Positions 35,262 through 47,576 are shown, counted from the stretch's first letter. The stretch: DNA of 64,000 nucleotides from Holothuria scabra (GCA_037179385.1 CM074188.1:20787318-20851317), one strand, 5' to 3'. Translations and numbers: made by a program. The notes: generated by a model from the sequence alone, not told the origin.

Positions 35262-36011
35262 TTGGTTGGTTGGCTGGTTGGTTGGCTGGCTGGTTGGCTG
35301 GCTGGCTGGCTGGGCTGGCTGGGCTGGCTGGGCTGGCTGGGCTGGCTGGGCTGGCTGGGCTGGCTGGGCTGGCTGGGCTGGCTGGGCTGGCTGGGCTGGC
35401 TGGGCTGGCTGGGCTGGCTGGGCTGGCTGGGCTGGCTGGGCTGGCTGGGCTGGCTGGGCTGGCTGGGCTGGCTGGGCTGGCTGGGCTGGCTGGGCTGGCT
35501 GGGCTGGCTGGGCTGGCTGGGCTGGCTGGGCTGGCTGGGCTGGCTGGGCTGGCTGGGCTGGCTGGGCTGGCTGGGCTGGCTGGGCTGGCTGGGCTGGCTG
35601 GGCTGGCTGGGCTGGCTGGGCTGGCTGGGCTGGCTGGGCTGGCTGGGCTGGCTGGGCTGGCTGGGCTGGCTGGGCTGGCTGGGCTGGCTGGGCTGGCTGG
35701 GCTGGCTGGGCTGGCTGGGCTGGCTGGGCTGGCTGGGCTGGCTGGGCTGGCTGGGCTGGCTGGGCTGGCTGGGCTGGCTGGGCTGGCTGGGCTGGCTGGG
35801 CTGGCTGGGCTGGCTGGGCTGGCTGGGCTGGCTGGGCTGGCTGGGCTGGCTGGGCTGGCTGGGCTGGCTGGGCTGGCTGGGCTGGCTGGGCTGGCTGGGC
35901 TGGCTGGGCTGGCTGGGCTGGCTGGGCTGGCTGGGCTGGCTGGGCTGGCTGGGCTGGCTGGGCTGGCTGGGCTGGCTGGCTGGTTGGTTGGTTGGTTGGT
36001 TGGTTGGTTGG
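35262..36011. repeat. 9-bp minisatellite GGCTGGGCT, about 75 copies, in a SINE tail
   Basis: Nearly perfect tandem GGCTGGGCT from about 35308 to 35978, flanked on both sides by GGTT/GGCT tetranucleotide repeats. It lies exactly between a left target duplication (about 35248-35261, CTTTAAATGAAATG) and a SINE body, so the whole array is an expanded SINE 3' tail. All three plus-strand frames are open for about 250 codons only because the unit is 9 bp and contains no stop. Regular GGG tracts could form G-quadruplexes. Confidence 0.9.
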
Positions 36012-36243
36012 TTAGATAGAGTTTAACGGCCCAGATTTCAACCGATTGGTTCAGGTCGAGCCGGCCACGGCCATTTTTCCAGTTGTGGCTGTGTTTTCCC
36101 TATTTCATTGCATACGCTGAGCACCAAGCACAATTACAGAAGGTTCCGCTTTTAAAGTCTTCGGTATGACCCGGCAGGGACTCGGAACTCCCAACCTCCC
36201 GACAGCAAGTCGGATGCTCTAACCACTTGACCATGCAGCCGGT
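36012..36243 (-). mobile_element. tRNA-derived SINE with target duplication, unit 2
   Basis: The body AGATAGAGTTTAACGGCCCAG to the tRNA-like head TGACCATGCAGCCGG is on the minus strand. The target duplication CTTTAAATGAAATG / CTTTTAATGAAATG flanks the minisatellite plus SINE (35248-35261 and 36244-36257). Unit 1 (about 22000-22040) lacks it. Confidence 0.82.
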
Positions 36244-37281
36244 CTTTTAATGAAATGCAAGTCAATTGTGATTCGTTAGAACAACTCCTTCCTTAAAACT
36301 ACTTGGAGGACAATGTAAATTTACAAGAAGATTAAGCACTTTATTCTGTCATTATACATAAATACTTGAAGCTTGTTTTCATCTCATTTATTCTGTTCAA
36401 TTTGCTTGAATATTATACATACAAAATATTAAAAGGACAGCTTTCTGTTTATCGTATAGAAGGAACAGCTCAATCTCTTGCAAGATATTTGGGATACATT
36501 GTCCTCTCCAATTAACATAAAGGAAATAGTAGTGGGCAATAACAAGGTCACCAGCAACAACTATTAACCTAAAAACCATATAATTGAGAAATAACATACT
36601 TCATACGAAAATATAAGATCAATTCCTGACATAACAATGTATATAAATAACAAAATACCCTGACTGCAAATTTTACCAATTTGCCAGAAATAACAAGAGG
36701 TGACATTCCCTGTTTTCCGTGGTAAACAATGGAACTAACACAGGGAAATTAGAACAACGAAGTGTTCCCTGTTACAAGGGTAACATTTTCGCTTACTTTA
36801 AACTTAAAGATTTTTTTTGTGAAGCGTTGGGTTTCCAGCGATGTGATTTTCGAATTTTGAGCAAATTCGATTTTAAAAAGGCTTGACACTAGGCAAACAT
36901 AAGGATTGGATATCCCCGCCAAATCCATCGGATTGCAGTCTTAGTCTGTCTTTCAAATGCCATATCCCTGTAAATTTGGACTTCCTCTCATAAAAAGGGC
37001 TACTTCAGATACACGCCAACCGGAGGGCTTAAACGAGAGTAACACTGCGTGCACACAAAGGTCTGAACGCTAGTAAGCTAACATAAACGGAGCTATACCA
37101 GCTGAATGAAAGCAATAACGAAGAACAAAAACAAAGCCTTTTAAATTCATCGAACCAAATAAAACATACTACAGCCGCTCAGGAATGTCATTGTAACATT
37201 CTTTGCAAATAACAAAGCAAACTATTGCAGTAAGTGATAAGCTGTGTCAAGAGCCAAAGCAAGTGTGTCATAATTTCTAGG
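36244..37281. other. 3' spacer of unit 2 before the LINE
   Basis: Homologous to about 22010-23090 of unit 1. Non-coding. Confidence 0.55.
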
Positions 37282-37294
37282 ATTCGGATCCAAT

Positions 37295-40200
37295 CCCAGC
37301 ACATTTTTTGTGTCGGATATTCCTGATGGTTAAGGATCTGCTTTTGCAGAAGGTTTCGACCATCCCTGTTTCCATTTGGATTGATTGTTTTTTATTTTTT
37401 CTTTATTCTCCTATGACTATGGATCTTTATACGACGTATTACTCATGTAAGTACTGTGACAACTTTGTAAAGTTAATGACTCTTGGCTACATTGTGTGTG
37501 GTGTTCCTTTAAAATCTATTATGCAATTTACTCCACCATTTACTTGATGTCGACATTAAAATTTCTATCATTTAATGCTAGAGGGCTTAGGCCACCAAAA
37601 AAGCGCAGACGGCTATTTGCTTATCTACACAGACGCAAATCAGATGTTGTTTTAATTCAAGAATCACATAGCTGCTTAAATGACGAAAAATATTGGTTAA
37701 GTGAATGGGGAGGTAAAATCCTTTTCTCTTATGGGTCGACTAGTAGTAAAGGTGTCTGCATTTTATTTAGTCCACTTTTACATGCAGATATTTTAAAGCA
37801 GTCTATTTGTAAGTATGGAAGGTATCTCATTGTTGATGTTAAATGCTTGGATTGTGTTTTGACAATTGTAGGTATTTATGGTCCTAATAACGATAACCCG
37901 TTTTTTTTTTAGAGAGCTATGCAATGATTTATATAATTTTCAGGGTGATACTATTATAATGGCAGGTGATTTTAATTTCGTCTTTAACCTGGATTTAGAT
38001 AAGGCAGGGGGGTTACGAAAAACAAATTTTAAAGCTAGAGAAGAGTGCCTTTCTTTAATGTCAGTATACAATCTTGTTGACATCTGGCGGGAAAAAACCC
38101 TCTCTCAAAACACTATACTTGGAGCTCTAATATTACCCCTGGGATTCACTGCAGACTGGATTTCTTCCTAGTCTCCCGCAGTATCCAGCACTCGGTGTCA
38201 GATGTGTCTTTTCTAACCGGAATCCAGTCAGACCATTCTTTCATCTCATTATCTGTTGTATGTTCTCCTGTAAAGCGAGGTCCAGGCTATTGGAAATTTA
38301 ATAACTCCTTATTAAAGGATGATACTTTTGTGCAAATTATAAATGAAATTATCCGGGCAGATGCGACAAACCCTGTCGCAACCAATCCCATCATTCGTTG
38401 GGAGACTTTAAAGTATGAATTTCGAAAAGCATCTATAAATTACTCCAAAGAAAAAGCCCGAGAAAGACGACGCAAAGAAAACGCACTCTTGCTCCAGATT
38501 GCAAGTTTAGAACATCAACTTTATTCTATTGAATCTGCACAGATTCGATCCCAATTAAAGGCCGCTCAGACAAGTTTACTCTCTTATTATGATTACAAGC
38601 TAGAAGGCACTTTCATAAGGTCAAGGTAAGATGGGTGGAAGAAGGAGAGAAAAATACTAAATACTTTTTAAATTTAGAAAAAAGAGCAAAAGAAATGAAC
38701 CATATCCGTAAGCTCTCATGTTCAGAGGGCCGTATTTTGAGTGACGGGGAAGATATTTTGGGTGAAATTCGTCGCTTCTATAGTTCCTTGTATGCTTCTA
38801 ATAATACTCATGTGGGATCTTTTTTCAGCGGTTTGGATCATACAGGATTATGTCAAAATGATTCTAGTCTGTGCGATGGTGAACTTGGCTTACATGAATG
38901 CTCTAGTGCTCTTAATATGTTACATAACGATAAAGCCCCCGGGACGGATGGTTTAACTACTAATTTCTATAAACATTTTTGGCACCTGATTGGTCCTATC
39001 GTGACGGATTCGATTAATTTTGGCTATAGGAACGTTTCCCTCTCCCCAGAGCAGACCCGAGGTATAATTACTCTGATTTTGAAGCAAGGGAAAACCCCCT
39101 CAGAGATTCAAAATTACCGTCCCATTACTTTACTAAACACAGATTATAAACTAGGTGCAAAGGCTATTGCTACAAGACTTAATTCGGTTATTCAGTCTCT
39201 AATTGGTCCACAGCAAACTGGTTTCCTAAAAGGAAGATATATTGGAGAAAACATTAGATATATTTTAGATCTAATCAATTATACAAATGATTCTAATATT
39301 CCAGGTTTTGTTTTTCTAATCGACTTTGAAATGGATTGACACCTTTTACAATAACACTGAGACATGTGTATGCAACAACGGTTATTCAACTGGATTCTTT
39401 AAGACAAACAGAGGTGTAAGGCAGGGATGTCCTTTGAGCCCGTATCTTTTCATCCTTTGTGTTGAGGTACTAGCGCTCAAAGTTACACAGTCTAACTGCA
39501 TTCGTGGTATTTTGGTTGATGGATCAGAAACTCGTATTCTTCAGTACGCTGTTGACACAACTTTTATTCTTGATGGTAGTAGAAATACTTTACGCAATGT
39601 GCTTTCTCTTTTGAATAATTTTGAATCCTCTTCAGGGCTAAAGATTAATTTATCGAAATCTTATCTTTTCCCCTTAGGTCCATTTGTTAAAAATAGACCT
39701 TCCTATTTAAGATATTTTGACGTAAAGGCGACATCGGGACCCGTTAATATGCTTGGTATTATATTTACACATAACGGAGATGACCTTTTTCGTTTAAATT
39801 ATCAGCCCAAGCTTTCTCGCCTGAAAAACAGCCTCCGTATTTGGGCTAGCCGTGATTTGACCCCTATAGGTCGAAATGTAATTGTCAAATCTTTTGGTCT
39901 CTCCCAGTTGGTTTTTCTGTTTCTTGTTTTACCCAATCCACCCAAAGCTTACATTAAGGAGGTGGAAGCAACAATCTTCGATTTTATTTGGGGTGGTAAC
40001 CCCGATAAAGTTAAAAGATCTGTGATGGTTAACCCAACTAGTTTGGGTGGCAAAAATGTTACAGATATAGCTAGCTTTGTAAATAGTCTAAAATGTACCT
40101 GGATCAAACGTTATCTTAGTGAATCCTGTGGACCTTGGAAATCGTTTTTTAATTTAAGTTTGAAGACAGTTGGATGTAGCTTCTTCTTTAACTGTAACTG

Positions 40201-41450
40201 CAAACCAGAGGATGTGGAAAAGATGGATAACGTTTTTATTAAACAGGTAGCTCAAGCTTGGTGTAATATTTCGTATTCGTACCCTGAAGATAATTATGGT
40301 TCACAAATTCTTTGGAATAATTCGAATATTCGAATTAATGGGGAGGTAGTATTTCACAGTGATCTCTTCACCAAAAATGTCTTGTATGTTAAAAACCTTT
40401 TTGATCGAGACGGTAAACCTTTATCATTTGAGTGTTTTAAGGAGAAGTTTAATGTCGAGAACCTTCATTTTACTTTTTATTGGGGATTGATCCACAGTGT
40501 TCCAATTAGCTGGAGGGGGGACCTCAGAAACGATAACCATGACCCAACTAGCAATCAGCGTTTATTAGAAGACTTTTTAAGTGCACCTAAGTCTTCACAA
40601 TATATTTATGGTAAATATGTTATGAGAATTGCTGAAACCCCTACAGCCATTAAGATGGGCAGATACTTTTGACGATATAACTGAACAGGACTGGCACAAT
40701 TACTACCGTACCCCATGGTGTTCGGTTACAGAAGTCAGAGTAATTTATTTTCAGTTTAGATTTATACATAGGATATTGCCGACCAATAGACTTCTTTCTT
40801 TAATGGGAAAAATTGAATCTTCTTCATGTAAGTTTTGTGGAGTGGAAGAAGAGAGAATTGAACATTTATTTTGGGCTTGTAGTTTTACTTCTGAGTTTAT
40901 TTTAGAGGTGGAAAGGTTGATCCTTTGTAATCAGTTTCTATTTTCTAAGCGTGACTTCTTCTTTAGTTATAGAAATGTAAATCACCCATACAACTATTTA
41001 GCTCTCTATATGAAACAGTTCATTTTCGATTGCAAACGTCAAAAGAAACGACCAGATGTTAATGAATTTTTTTACAAATTTAAATATGTTCTTAAAGTAG
41101 AACAGCACAGGAAAAATGTAAAGAAAGGTAATGTGAGAATTACGGCCTTAAGAGAGGCTTTTGCGTCGTGTCCTAATTTGTTTACAGAATAAATTTTTGA
41201 ACCATTGAGCCTTGTACCCTAGCATTAAATTTGTATTTTGCAATTTCGTACTTTGTTTTTGTATACTGTATTAAATTAAAGTGATTTCAATTTGTGTGAT
41301 TGTAACACCACCTTAAAGAATTTTGTATATAATGTTTATGTTGTAATGTACATATAAACGTACTGTTTGATTTGTGCCAAATAGCACTGTTATTTTTATT
41401 TAAAAAGACAGAGATCCAATAAAAGGAGTAAAAAAAAAAAGGGGGGGGGG
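37295..41450 (+). mobile_element. Tx1/L1-like LINE insertion, 4.16 kb, with 13-bp target duplication
   Basis: The target duplication ATTCGGATCCAAT occurs at 37282-37294 and 41451-41463, and unit 1 has the uninterrupted site. The element has about 255 bases of 5' sequence, a damaged ORF2 and a 3' UTR with AATAAAAG near 41418. It ends in a run of ten A followed by ten G. No ORF1 is present, so it is probably 5'-truncated. The G run after the poly-A is odd and may be untemplated or a later expansion. Confidence 0.92.
37553..41192 (+). pseudogene. LINE ORF2: endonuclease plus reverse transcriptase, inactivated
   Basis: The APE-type endonuclease shows SFNARG, QESH, GIYGPN, MAGDFN and SDHSF. The reverse transcriptase shows NYRPITLLN, GFLKGRYI, LIDFE, RQGCPLSPYLF and the metal-binding box, read here as YAVD instead of YADD (first Asp changed to Val, about 39550). 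The sequence between LIDFE and KWID is missing about 25 codons, removing the middle of motif A. A C-terminal CxxC...HxxxxC finger (CKFCGV...HLFWAC, about 40829-40882) is typical of Tx1/L1. Frameshifts occur near 37908 (T-run), 38165, 38630, 39335 and 40650. It is therefore not capable of retrotransposition. The Tx1/L1 clade call is by recognition. Confidence 0.88.
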
Positions 41451-41463
41451 ATTCGGATCCAAT

Positions 41464-41983
41464 GGAATATTTTAGCTATATACGGGTCCACAGTCTTTTC
41501 CCTTCAATTGGCAAGGAATTAGCTAAAAATTGCTTGCCAACCTAGCTGAGCATGTCGGAACTTCAACATGCAGCCTCAGAAAAAAACGCAAAATGGCCAG
41601 ACGATTTTAAATTTGTCTCGTTAAACTTGATATAAAGGTTGTTAAATGCTGTGATGCAGGGCCTATCACTTAGAAAAGGGTGTTTAAGAATTAAACGTTT
41701 TCTCCCTCGCTTAATAAACACGTTTAGATGCTAAACACTGTGAACACAAATATCTTTCTACTAAATTTTCACTTTCACACATGCTTAATTGCTGAAACAT
41801 TTAGTGTGTAGTAGCTTCACATGCTTACAATTTAAACGTGTTTACAAAGTGGGGACAAAATAAGTGTTTAATCGCTAAACACGTTTAATTGAGAAAACAA
41901 ATACAAACCAAAGTGACACCATTCCGAGTGTGACGCCGATTACCCCCTATTTCGGTCGACTTTTGTTTTGAACAAAACACTTG
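41464..41983. other. 3' flank of LRR2
   Basis: Homologous to 23100-23668 and 55980-56570. It contains AAACACGTTTA-type short repeats. No gene. Confidence 0.5.
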
Positions 41984-43492
41984 CTAATTGCTGACATACA
42001 GCACTTTTACATAGAAAAAAGGAAAACACACCAGTAAGACCCCACCGAGAGCGACGGCGATTACTCCCCAAGTTGGCTGGAATGCACTGTCTGTGATAGG
42101 AGGTGTTGATGAGATAGTTGTTGTAGCACCGGGGATGAGTTCCGTATCAGAGTCAGAGCAATTATTTGGTAATTTTGCAAGATGGACGAACTGATGTTGT
42201 AAGAATTTAGGGGATTGACATGTTGGATAATGTTTGCTCGACATTTCTGAATTCTTCAACCATTTTACCAAAGGGACGACGCTGCAATTGCAGACGATAG
42301 GATTTTCGTAGAGAAAGAGTGTCGTGTATTTTGACAGACTTTTATAAATATCTGGAGAGAGAGTGTGTATCCTGTTATACTGGAGGTAAAGGAATGAAAG
42401 GTCATGAAGATATAGGAACAGGTCCAACGGAATGGTCATAATCTCGTTGTGTTCCATATTAAGACTTGTTACCTTAGTGACACTACGGAAAGTATTTTCG
42501 GAGACATGATGAATTCTGTTATACGATATCGAAATTGAGTTCAAACCTGAAAAACTATCAAAGAATTGCGGTGACAATTTCTCGATTTTATTCAGCTTTA
42601 ACGACAAACTTTTCACTGATGTTACGTTCACATCATAGCTGGTGTTTGATGGGTATTTTATGTGATTATCGCATAAAACTATATGTGTAAGATCCTCAAG
42701 ACCGGCAAAAGTCAGAGGTCGAAGGCTTTCGAAAAGGTTTTCGTTCAAGTCAATAAAATGCAAGTGTCCATGAACAATATTATATTCACTGAGACGCATG
42801 AGTCGGTTGGAAAAGAGAATAAGTGACTTCAACTTTGGCATGGAATCTAGCACTTTTAAAGAAAAATACGAGATTTTGTTGTTAGACAGATCAAGAACGG
42901 TTAGATTACCTAATCCTTTTAACTGTTCTCCTCCTACACTTGTGATTTCGTTCATGTGAAGCCTCAGAACATCTAAAACAGGTAAATTCCATGGTCCATC
43001 ACCTACAGTTTGTATTTGATTACACTGTAAATCAAGATCCCTTAATGATTTCAAAACTGTAAACTTTTCCACTGGAAAAAAGTTAAGATTGTTTCTGGAG
43101 ATCGTCAGGGTTTCCAGATTATGAAGATTCCCTAAATAAACGGACTCTGTTTCTGACAAATTTGTAATTCTGTTATTGACAAATGTAAGGTACTTCAAGT
43201 CTGTCAGATTTGAAAGAAAAATCCAGTTTCCATTTTTAATAAAAGATGTATTTGTGTTGGCTATAATAACAGTTTCTACCAACTTTGGAATCTCGTCGAC
43301 AAAATCGTTGACGTCGGTAAGATTTACTCCGTTACAACTAAAAGCAGAATAAAAAGGACAACAACCGGATGGTAAAGGAGATTTACATTCGTCGTAAACG
43401 TCGTAATGCTGATTTAGTTTTGCACAAAACAGTTCACATATATATACTTCATGCAGCAAGACAGAAAAGAAAATTAGGTATTTTGTAAACAT
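41984..43492 (-). CDS. LRR2: single-pass membrane protein with about 13 leucine-rich repeats (502 aa)
   Basis: Intact intronless paralogue of LRR1; ATG at 43492-43490 in the context CACC-ATG. It has the same layout: signal peptide MFTKYLIFFSVLLHEVYICE; cysteine cap C36/C44/C45/C53; LRR ectodomain; LRRCT cap C401/C403/C425/C445; TTTISSTPP-containing stalk; transmembrane segment about 475-497 (WGVIAVALGGVLLVCFPFF); and a tail ending YVSN. My hand alignment finds 36 amino-acid differences from LRR1 and no indels. Half of them fall in the LxxLxLxxNxL strands that form the concave ligand face, which suggests divergence of binding specificity. A surface receptor or adhesion role is inferred from architecture. 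The 3' side carries a LINE inserted 534 bp after the stop codon. Confidence 0.9.
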   Translation of the reverse strand: MFTKYLIFFSVLLHEVYICELFCAKLNQHYDVYDECKSPLPSGCCPFYSAFSCNGVNLTDVNDFVDEIPKLVETVIIANTNTSFIKNGNWIFLSNLTDLKYLTFVNNRITNLSETESVYLGNLHNLETLTISRNNLNFFPVEKFTVLKSLRDLDLQCNQIQTVGDGPWNLPVLDVLRLHMNEITSVGGEQLKGLGNLTVLDLSNNKISYFSLKVLDSMPKLKSLILFSNRLMRLSEYNIVHGHLHFIDLNENLFESLRPLTFAGLEDLTHIVLCDNHIKYPSNTSYDVNVTSVKSLSLKLNKIEKLSPQFFDSFSGLNSISISYNRIHHVSENTFRSVTKVTSLNMEHNEIMTIPLDLFLYLHDLSFLYLQYNRIHTLSPDIYKSLSKYTTLFLYENPIVCNCSVVPLVKWLKNSEMSSKHYPTCQSPKFLQHQFVHLAKLPNNCSDSDTELIPGATTTISSTPPITDSAFQPTWGVIAVALGGVLLVCFPFFYVKVLYVSN

Positions 43493-44339
43493 GGTGAACG
43501 AAAGTTTCGGTACTTATTTTCATTTGCTATTTTCTTACACAAGCTCTTGTACGTAGGAAATGGTTCCTGTTAAAGCACTCTCTTGTTCAACAAAATATAA
43601 TCCTTGACAACTGTTTCTGTATGATATTGTAGATAAAATTTCACAAATCAATACCATCAATTGATCATCATAGCACGAATGACTATTCTTCTAGTCGAGA
43701 TTTAAGAAGTGAATTTTAAAACATTAACGGTACTGACCCGCGACCAGACGTAATGCCTATACTTTGTGTTGACTGTTTGTGTTGAAACTTTTCTTAGTGC
43801 AAAGAGCAGATGATTTAAGCAATTAATCATTGACTAATTCCCTTATTCCAGTAAGTTTTCACCCTGTAGTAATATGACGTAACAATTATGGGTCAGTACG
43901 TCCTTCAAAGGTTGCAACTGAATCCTGCGTGACAATATGAGCGAACACGAATTTATTTCCAAAATACGTCGTCCGGTTGTTGATTTGTAGAAAGAAAAAT
44001 GGGATACTCTATTACCTTTGTTCGCTCCGAAGGCTGTGGGAAATCTGCAAGCATAGCTATTTGTGGTAGGCAATTACAAATCCGGGAGCAACACCTGCGA
44101 CATTTGTGGAATTAAAATTTGTTTGTGATCGGAGACCAAATTAAAACGTATATCATCGACATTGAACATTATCATTTCTTTTACGTAACAATCAAACGAG
44201 AAAATGGCGGCAGTCTGAATTATCAACTGAACTGATGATAATGGCCAACCAAACAACGGTAAAATCCAGCTGTGGCTATAAGTGAACAGGTCTTCAGCAG
44301 CTTGAGAACTGAATATTTCTTTGCTCAGAATATTTATAC
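43493..44339 (-). promoter_or_regulatory. 5' flank of LRR2
   Basis: Aligned with 25178-26052 and 58083-58988; lacks a stretch of about 20 bases (GATGATAATAATTAATTCC) present in unit 1. It presumably holds the promoter; no clear core element was seen. Confidence 0.4.
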
Positions 44340-44738
44340 CACGGACTTCCTATATTCATGGACTGAGCGTGTGACGTGTACGTAGCATACGGAGATTGTC
44401 GCCACCCCCTGGGGTACAAAAGGCGCACCAAAATTAACGCTGTAAAGCTATAATTTTTATGCTTTGACGAAGGATCTGTATTTCTTTCACGAAAATTTAA
44501 GCTTGAATAGGAAGCAATATCATATTCTTGCAGTACGTGCAGTGATTTTGACCGTACCTTGCGTTATTTCGAAACTATTTCAAAATTCTTGCAAAATCTG
44601 TCGATTTAAATACTTGAGCAAGTCCAGCTTTTACACCCAAAACCATAACAGATAGCCATCTTGCTACGGCTATAATCATACGTACGGGTAGCGACAATCT
44701 ACGGATAGTATGTTCTGCCCATGTTTAGGAATTCCGCG
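44340..44738. mobile_element. CACGGACTT-type TIR element, copy C (unit 2)
   Basis: Left CACGGACTTCCTATATTCAT; right reverse complement CGCGGAATTCCTAAACATGG. Same place relative to the LRR gene as copies A and E. Confidence 0.7.
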
Positions 44739-45004
44739 ATTTATACACATCACATAGATGTGATTTAGAGGATACAATCAATATTTTGGAGATGTAACTT
44801 ACATTCTAAAGAAAGTGTTTAGAATTAAACGTTTTTCTAAACATTTTTTCACCCACTTTGTAAACACTTTTACATACTGGAAACACCGCTTATAACATGT
44901 TTACACCCGAGTGTGTAATAGCTAAACAAGTTTAAAATTTGTTTTATTTTTTGTGATTTTTTTCAAAGTGCACTGCTCATTGCCTCTAAGTCTAACACTC
45001 CTAG
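44739..45004. other. Unit 2 spacer
   Basis: Counterpart of 26434-26715. No gene. Confidence 0.4.
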
Positions 45005-45050
45005 AGGGGGGGGGGGGGGGGGTAGGTCGGTCGGTCGGTAGGTCCGTTGG
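45005..45050 (+). repeat. Poly-G run and (GGTC/GGTA)n
   Basis: About 18 G in a row, then GGTAGGTCGGTCGGTCGG. It is the counterpart of the G-quadruplex/(GGTC)n of unit 1 and the long (GGTC)n of unit 3. Confidence 0.85.
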
Positions 45051-45054
45051 TTAA

Positions 45055-45367
45055 AATGCCAAACCTCTCACCCCAAACTGCAATTTTGGAACTCAGGAAC
45101 CGAAATTCTCAATTGGCTCAGCTCTTTGATTGACAGCTAATTCAAACCATGCAGAGTACCTAATCTTATATTACACAGCATGAAATGTACACAGCATGAA
45201 ATGTACTGAGAGTGTTTTGATTATACGCATTGACCCTTTTCATGCTCACCCTGAAGCAATAAACTGAGATTGTGTCTAGATGAGGAAGAATTTTAGACAA
45301 TTGTGGGAGGGGCTTAAGTAAGAAGGTTAGGAGAACTGGTACTGTTTGGGGTGAGAGAACTGGTCCT
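45055..45367. mobile_element. TTAA-flanked MITE, copy 3 (313 bp)
   Basis: TTAA at 45051-45054 and 45368-45371. It is inserted into a SINE remnant: the following ATGAGGTTTTACTGCCCAG is SINE body. Unit 1 shows the empty site GGTTAAATGGAG at 26745-26756. The ends match copies 1 and 2, apart from AATGCC in place of AGGGCC at the left tip. Confidence 0.9.
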
Positions 45368-45371
45368 TTAA

Positions 45372-45400
45372 ATGAGGTTTTACTGCCCAGTTTCTTATTA
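45372..45400 (-). mobile_element. Short SINE body remnant, unit 2
   Basis: About 29 bases (ATGAGGTTTTACTGCCCAGT...) matching the SINE body near its 3' tail, separated from its (GGTC)n tail by the MITE. Confidence 0.6.
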
Positions 45401-45409
45401 CTTATGATT

Positions 45410-45565
45410 GTTTCTTGAAGTTGCAAGGGCATCCTAATTATAAAGGTTTTTTAAACAAACGGACTTTGTATTCAACAAATTCGTTACTTTCTTATTGATG
45501 AATGTACGGAACTTCACGCCGGTTGAATTTGCCTGAAGAATCCAGTTGCGAGATTTAATTTGTGG
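45410..45565 (-). pseudogene. Decayed LRR gene fragment, unit 2
   Basis: Aligns with the second half of the unit 1 fragment (27820-27985): TTGCAAGGGCATCC, CGGACTTTGTATTC and GAATCCAGTT words in the same order. The part corresponding to 27678-27800 is missing. No open frame. Confidence 0.75.
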
Positions 45566-47576
45566 AGGTTAATTGAAAAGTTGGAGTCTTTATTAGAGAT
45601 CAAGCTGCCCAAGTTCATATGGGCAAAAACAAGAATGAAGTGTGGTTAAGGTTTTATGATTTGCATTACCGTGAAAATGGAAAATATTTTAAAAATCTGT
45701 TCTTGATGTTTAAAAATCTTCAGCTTATGTTGCAGTTTTTTAGATTTGGGTAAGAAGAATTGGGTTTTTTGAGAGTTTTTTGAAAAATATGGCCTTCTCC
45801 TTTTTCTTTTTGGTTTTCGTTTTTTTGTCTTTTTTTTTTTTCCCTTTTTCAAATGTTCTGTGACTGTCATAAAATTCCTTCAATATATAAGCTCCCTTGC
45901 TTAAATATTTCCTTTGTTTAAATTTTCCCAGTATCATCCGAGGGCCTTAATCTGTAACACCACCACCCCAACAAACTACACTTGCCTGATTTTTCTCATA
46001 AAGTCAAATTTTTCAATGAAAACCCCAAATCTGTCATAAAATAACATTCTTGTTACAAGTACAAGGTTCACATTTTTAAATATTTGTTAAAAATGAAAAA
46101 GGGGTTTTGGGGGAAATTTTTTCCAATTCTGTTGGACACCCTGTGAAATAAAAAACCCATTCTATTCAAGTTTGCTCTTCAATATATAACTTTTCTTTCA
46201 TCAAATTCCTGTAAACTACTCTAATAGCGCTATTAATTTTCAAACCCCTATGAAAAAAATAAAACGTTTTTGATCAAATTACCAGTTACGTCTTCAGTCT
46301 TGGTACGTAGACCGACAATAAAATGCATTAAAATGGCCTACAACAAAATGCGTTTTTTGTTAAAACTGGAGCCAAAAAATTCGGCGAGGTGGATTTCCTC
46401 AAATTTTGGCAGTCACGTACTACAGGAAACTCGTTGCCTTTGTCACTCGGGGCTTTGAAATGCTTCTCCCTCCTTCAACCCCCTGCCAGGCAAATCCTGG
46501 TCAGGTGACATCCCTGTTGTTGATTTGTTGGAAATTAAATGGGCCAAAAGATTAGCTTAATTCGCTCTGTAGGCTAAGAGAAGTCTATCAATTACCTAGT
46601 TCGGTAATTCGTTGCCGCATGGAATTGTGGGGCACAGCGTGGGGTACACAAACCGATCTCCGGCACATAAAGCGTACAGCGTTCCCTTGTTTTAGTCAGT
46701 AGGTGCATACAATACTGTCTAGCCAACTCGCGCAAAAATAGGGGTTTCTGTGCTATTTTACGGCAGATTAAAATGTAATTTTCTAAACCAAAGAGACAAT
46801 TTCAACACAACCCACTACACACAAAACCTTACTTGAGACCCCTCTTTATGTTACGCACGGACTAAGACAAACTGACTTCACGAAATTTTCAAGTGAACTC
46901 AAATTTTGGAATAGGTATTGCAGGTGCGGGATTGGTTTGTTTATTCCCACGATTTGGAGGATGTGCACATGTGCAGAGCCACCAAAACGACTTACCGTAC
47001 TGACTTATACCTAATGCTTTCAGAAAGCCAGTAATATGCTAACAAACAACCTCTGTGACATAATTGAAATTTGTCACGAAAGGTATATATATACTGTAGC
47101 CAAAACACGAAATATCATCATATGAAACAATTCAGCGGGACAATGAAGCTCGGCCATTTGACAACAACAAGGACCATTTGACAACAACATAAAAAACTGA
47201 TAATTAAATCGTGTTCATTGACGAGTGCATTAACCGACGTGAGATTATTTGCAAAGGATACCGTAATTACTTTTATTAATTAGGGGGCATTTACATGGAC
47301 GCTCCGCTACTAGTTAAAGCTATACGAGAACCAGCAAATTTAACCGATCTTCAGAGATAACCACATAAGTTTGCATGTTACCATCTATGCTTCCTGCCTT
47401 CTCTTCATTTACTTCGGGATAATGCATTCACTCCAACCTTAATCAGTATAGTAGACTATCCTATTTCATGATTGGCTCTTGAGAATCACGTGACAATAGT
47501 ATTACTATTTATGTCAATCCATCAAGGATGCGAAAATTGAGGGCATCATCAACATTTGGGTAGAGTGCAGGCAAAT
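45566..47576. other. Duplicated block then unique sequence
   Basis: 45570-46200 matches 27990-28660; 46200-46610 matches 62990-63640 and holds the empty site (GCTAAGAGAAGTC at 46573) of the unit 3 SINE. 46620-47530 is unique to this unit as far as I can see. No gene recognised. Confidence 0.5.

Noticed and set aside
35254..36026. Three overlapping plus-strand ORFs of about 250 codons (GWA, LGW and GLA repeats)
   Set aside because: They arise only because a 9-bp repeat without stop codons keeps all three frames open. It is an expanded SINE tail.
45646..45937. Lys-rich minus-strand ORFs
   Set aside because: They come from T-rich runs on the plus strand and are not conserved in unit 1.
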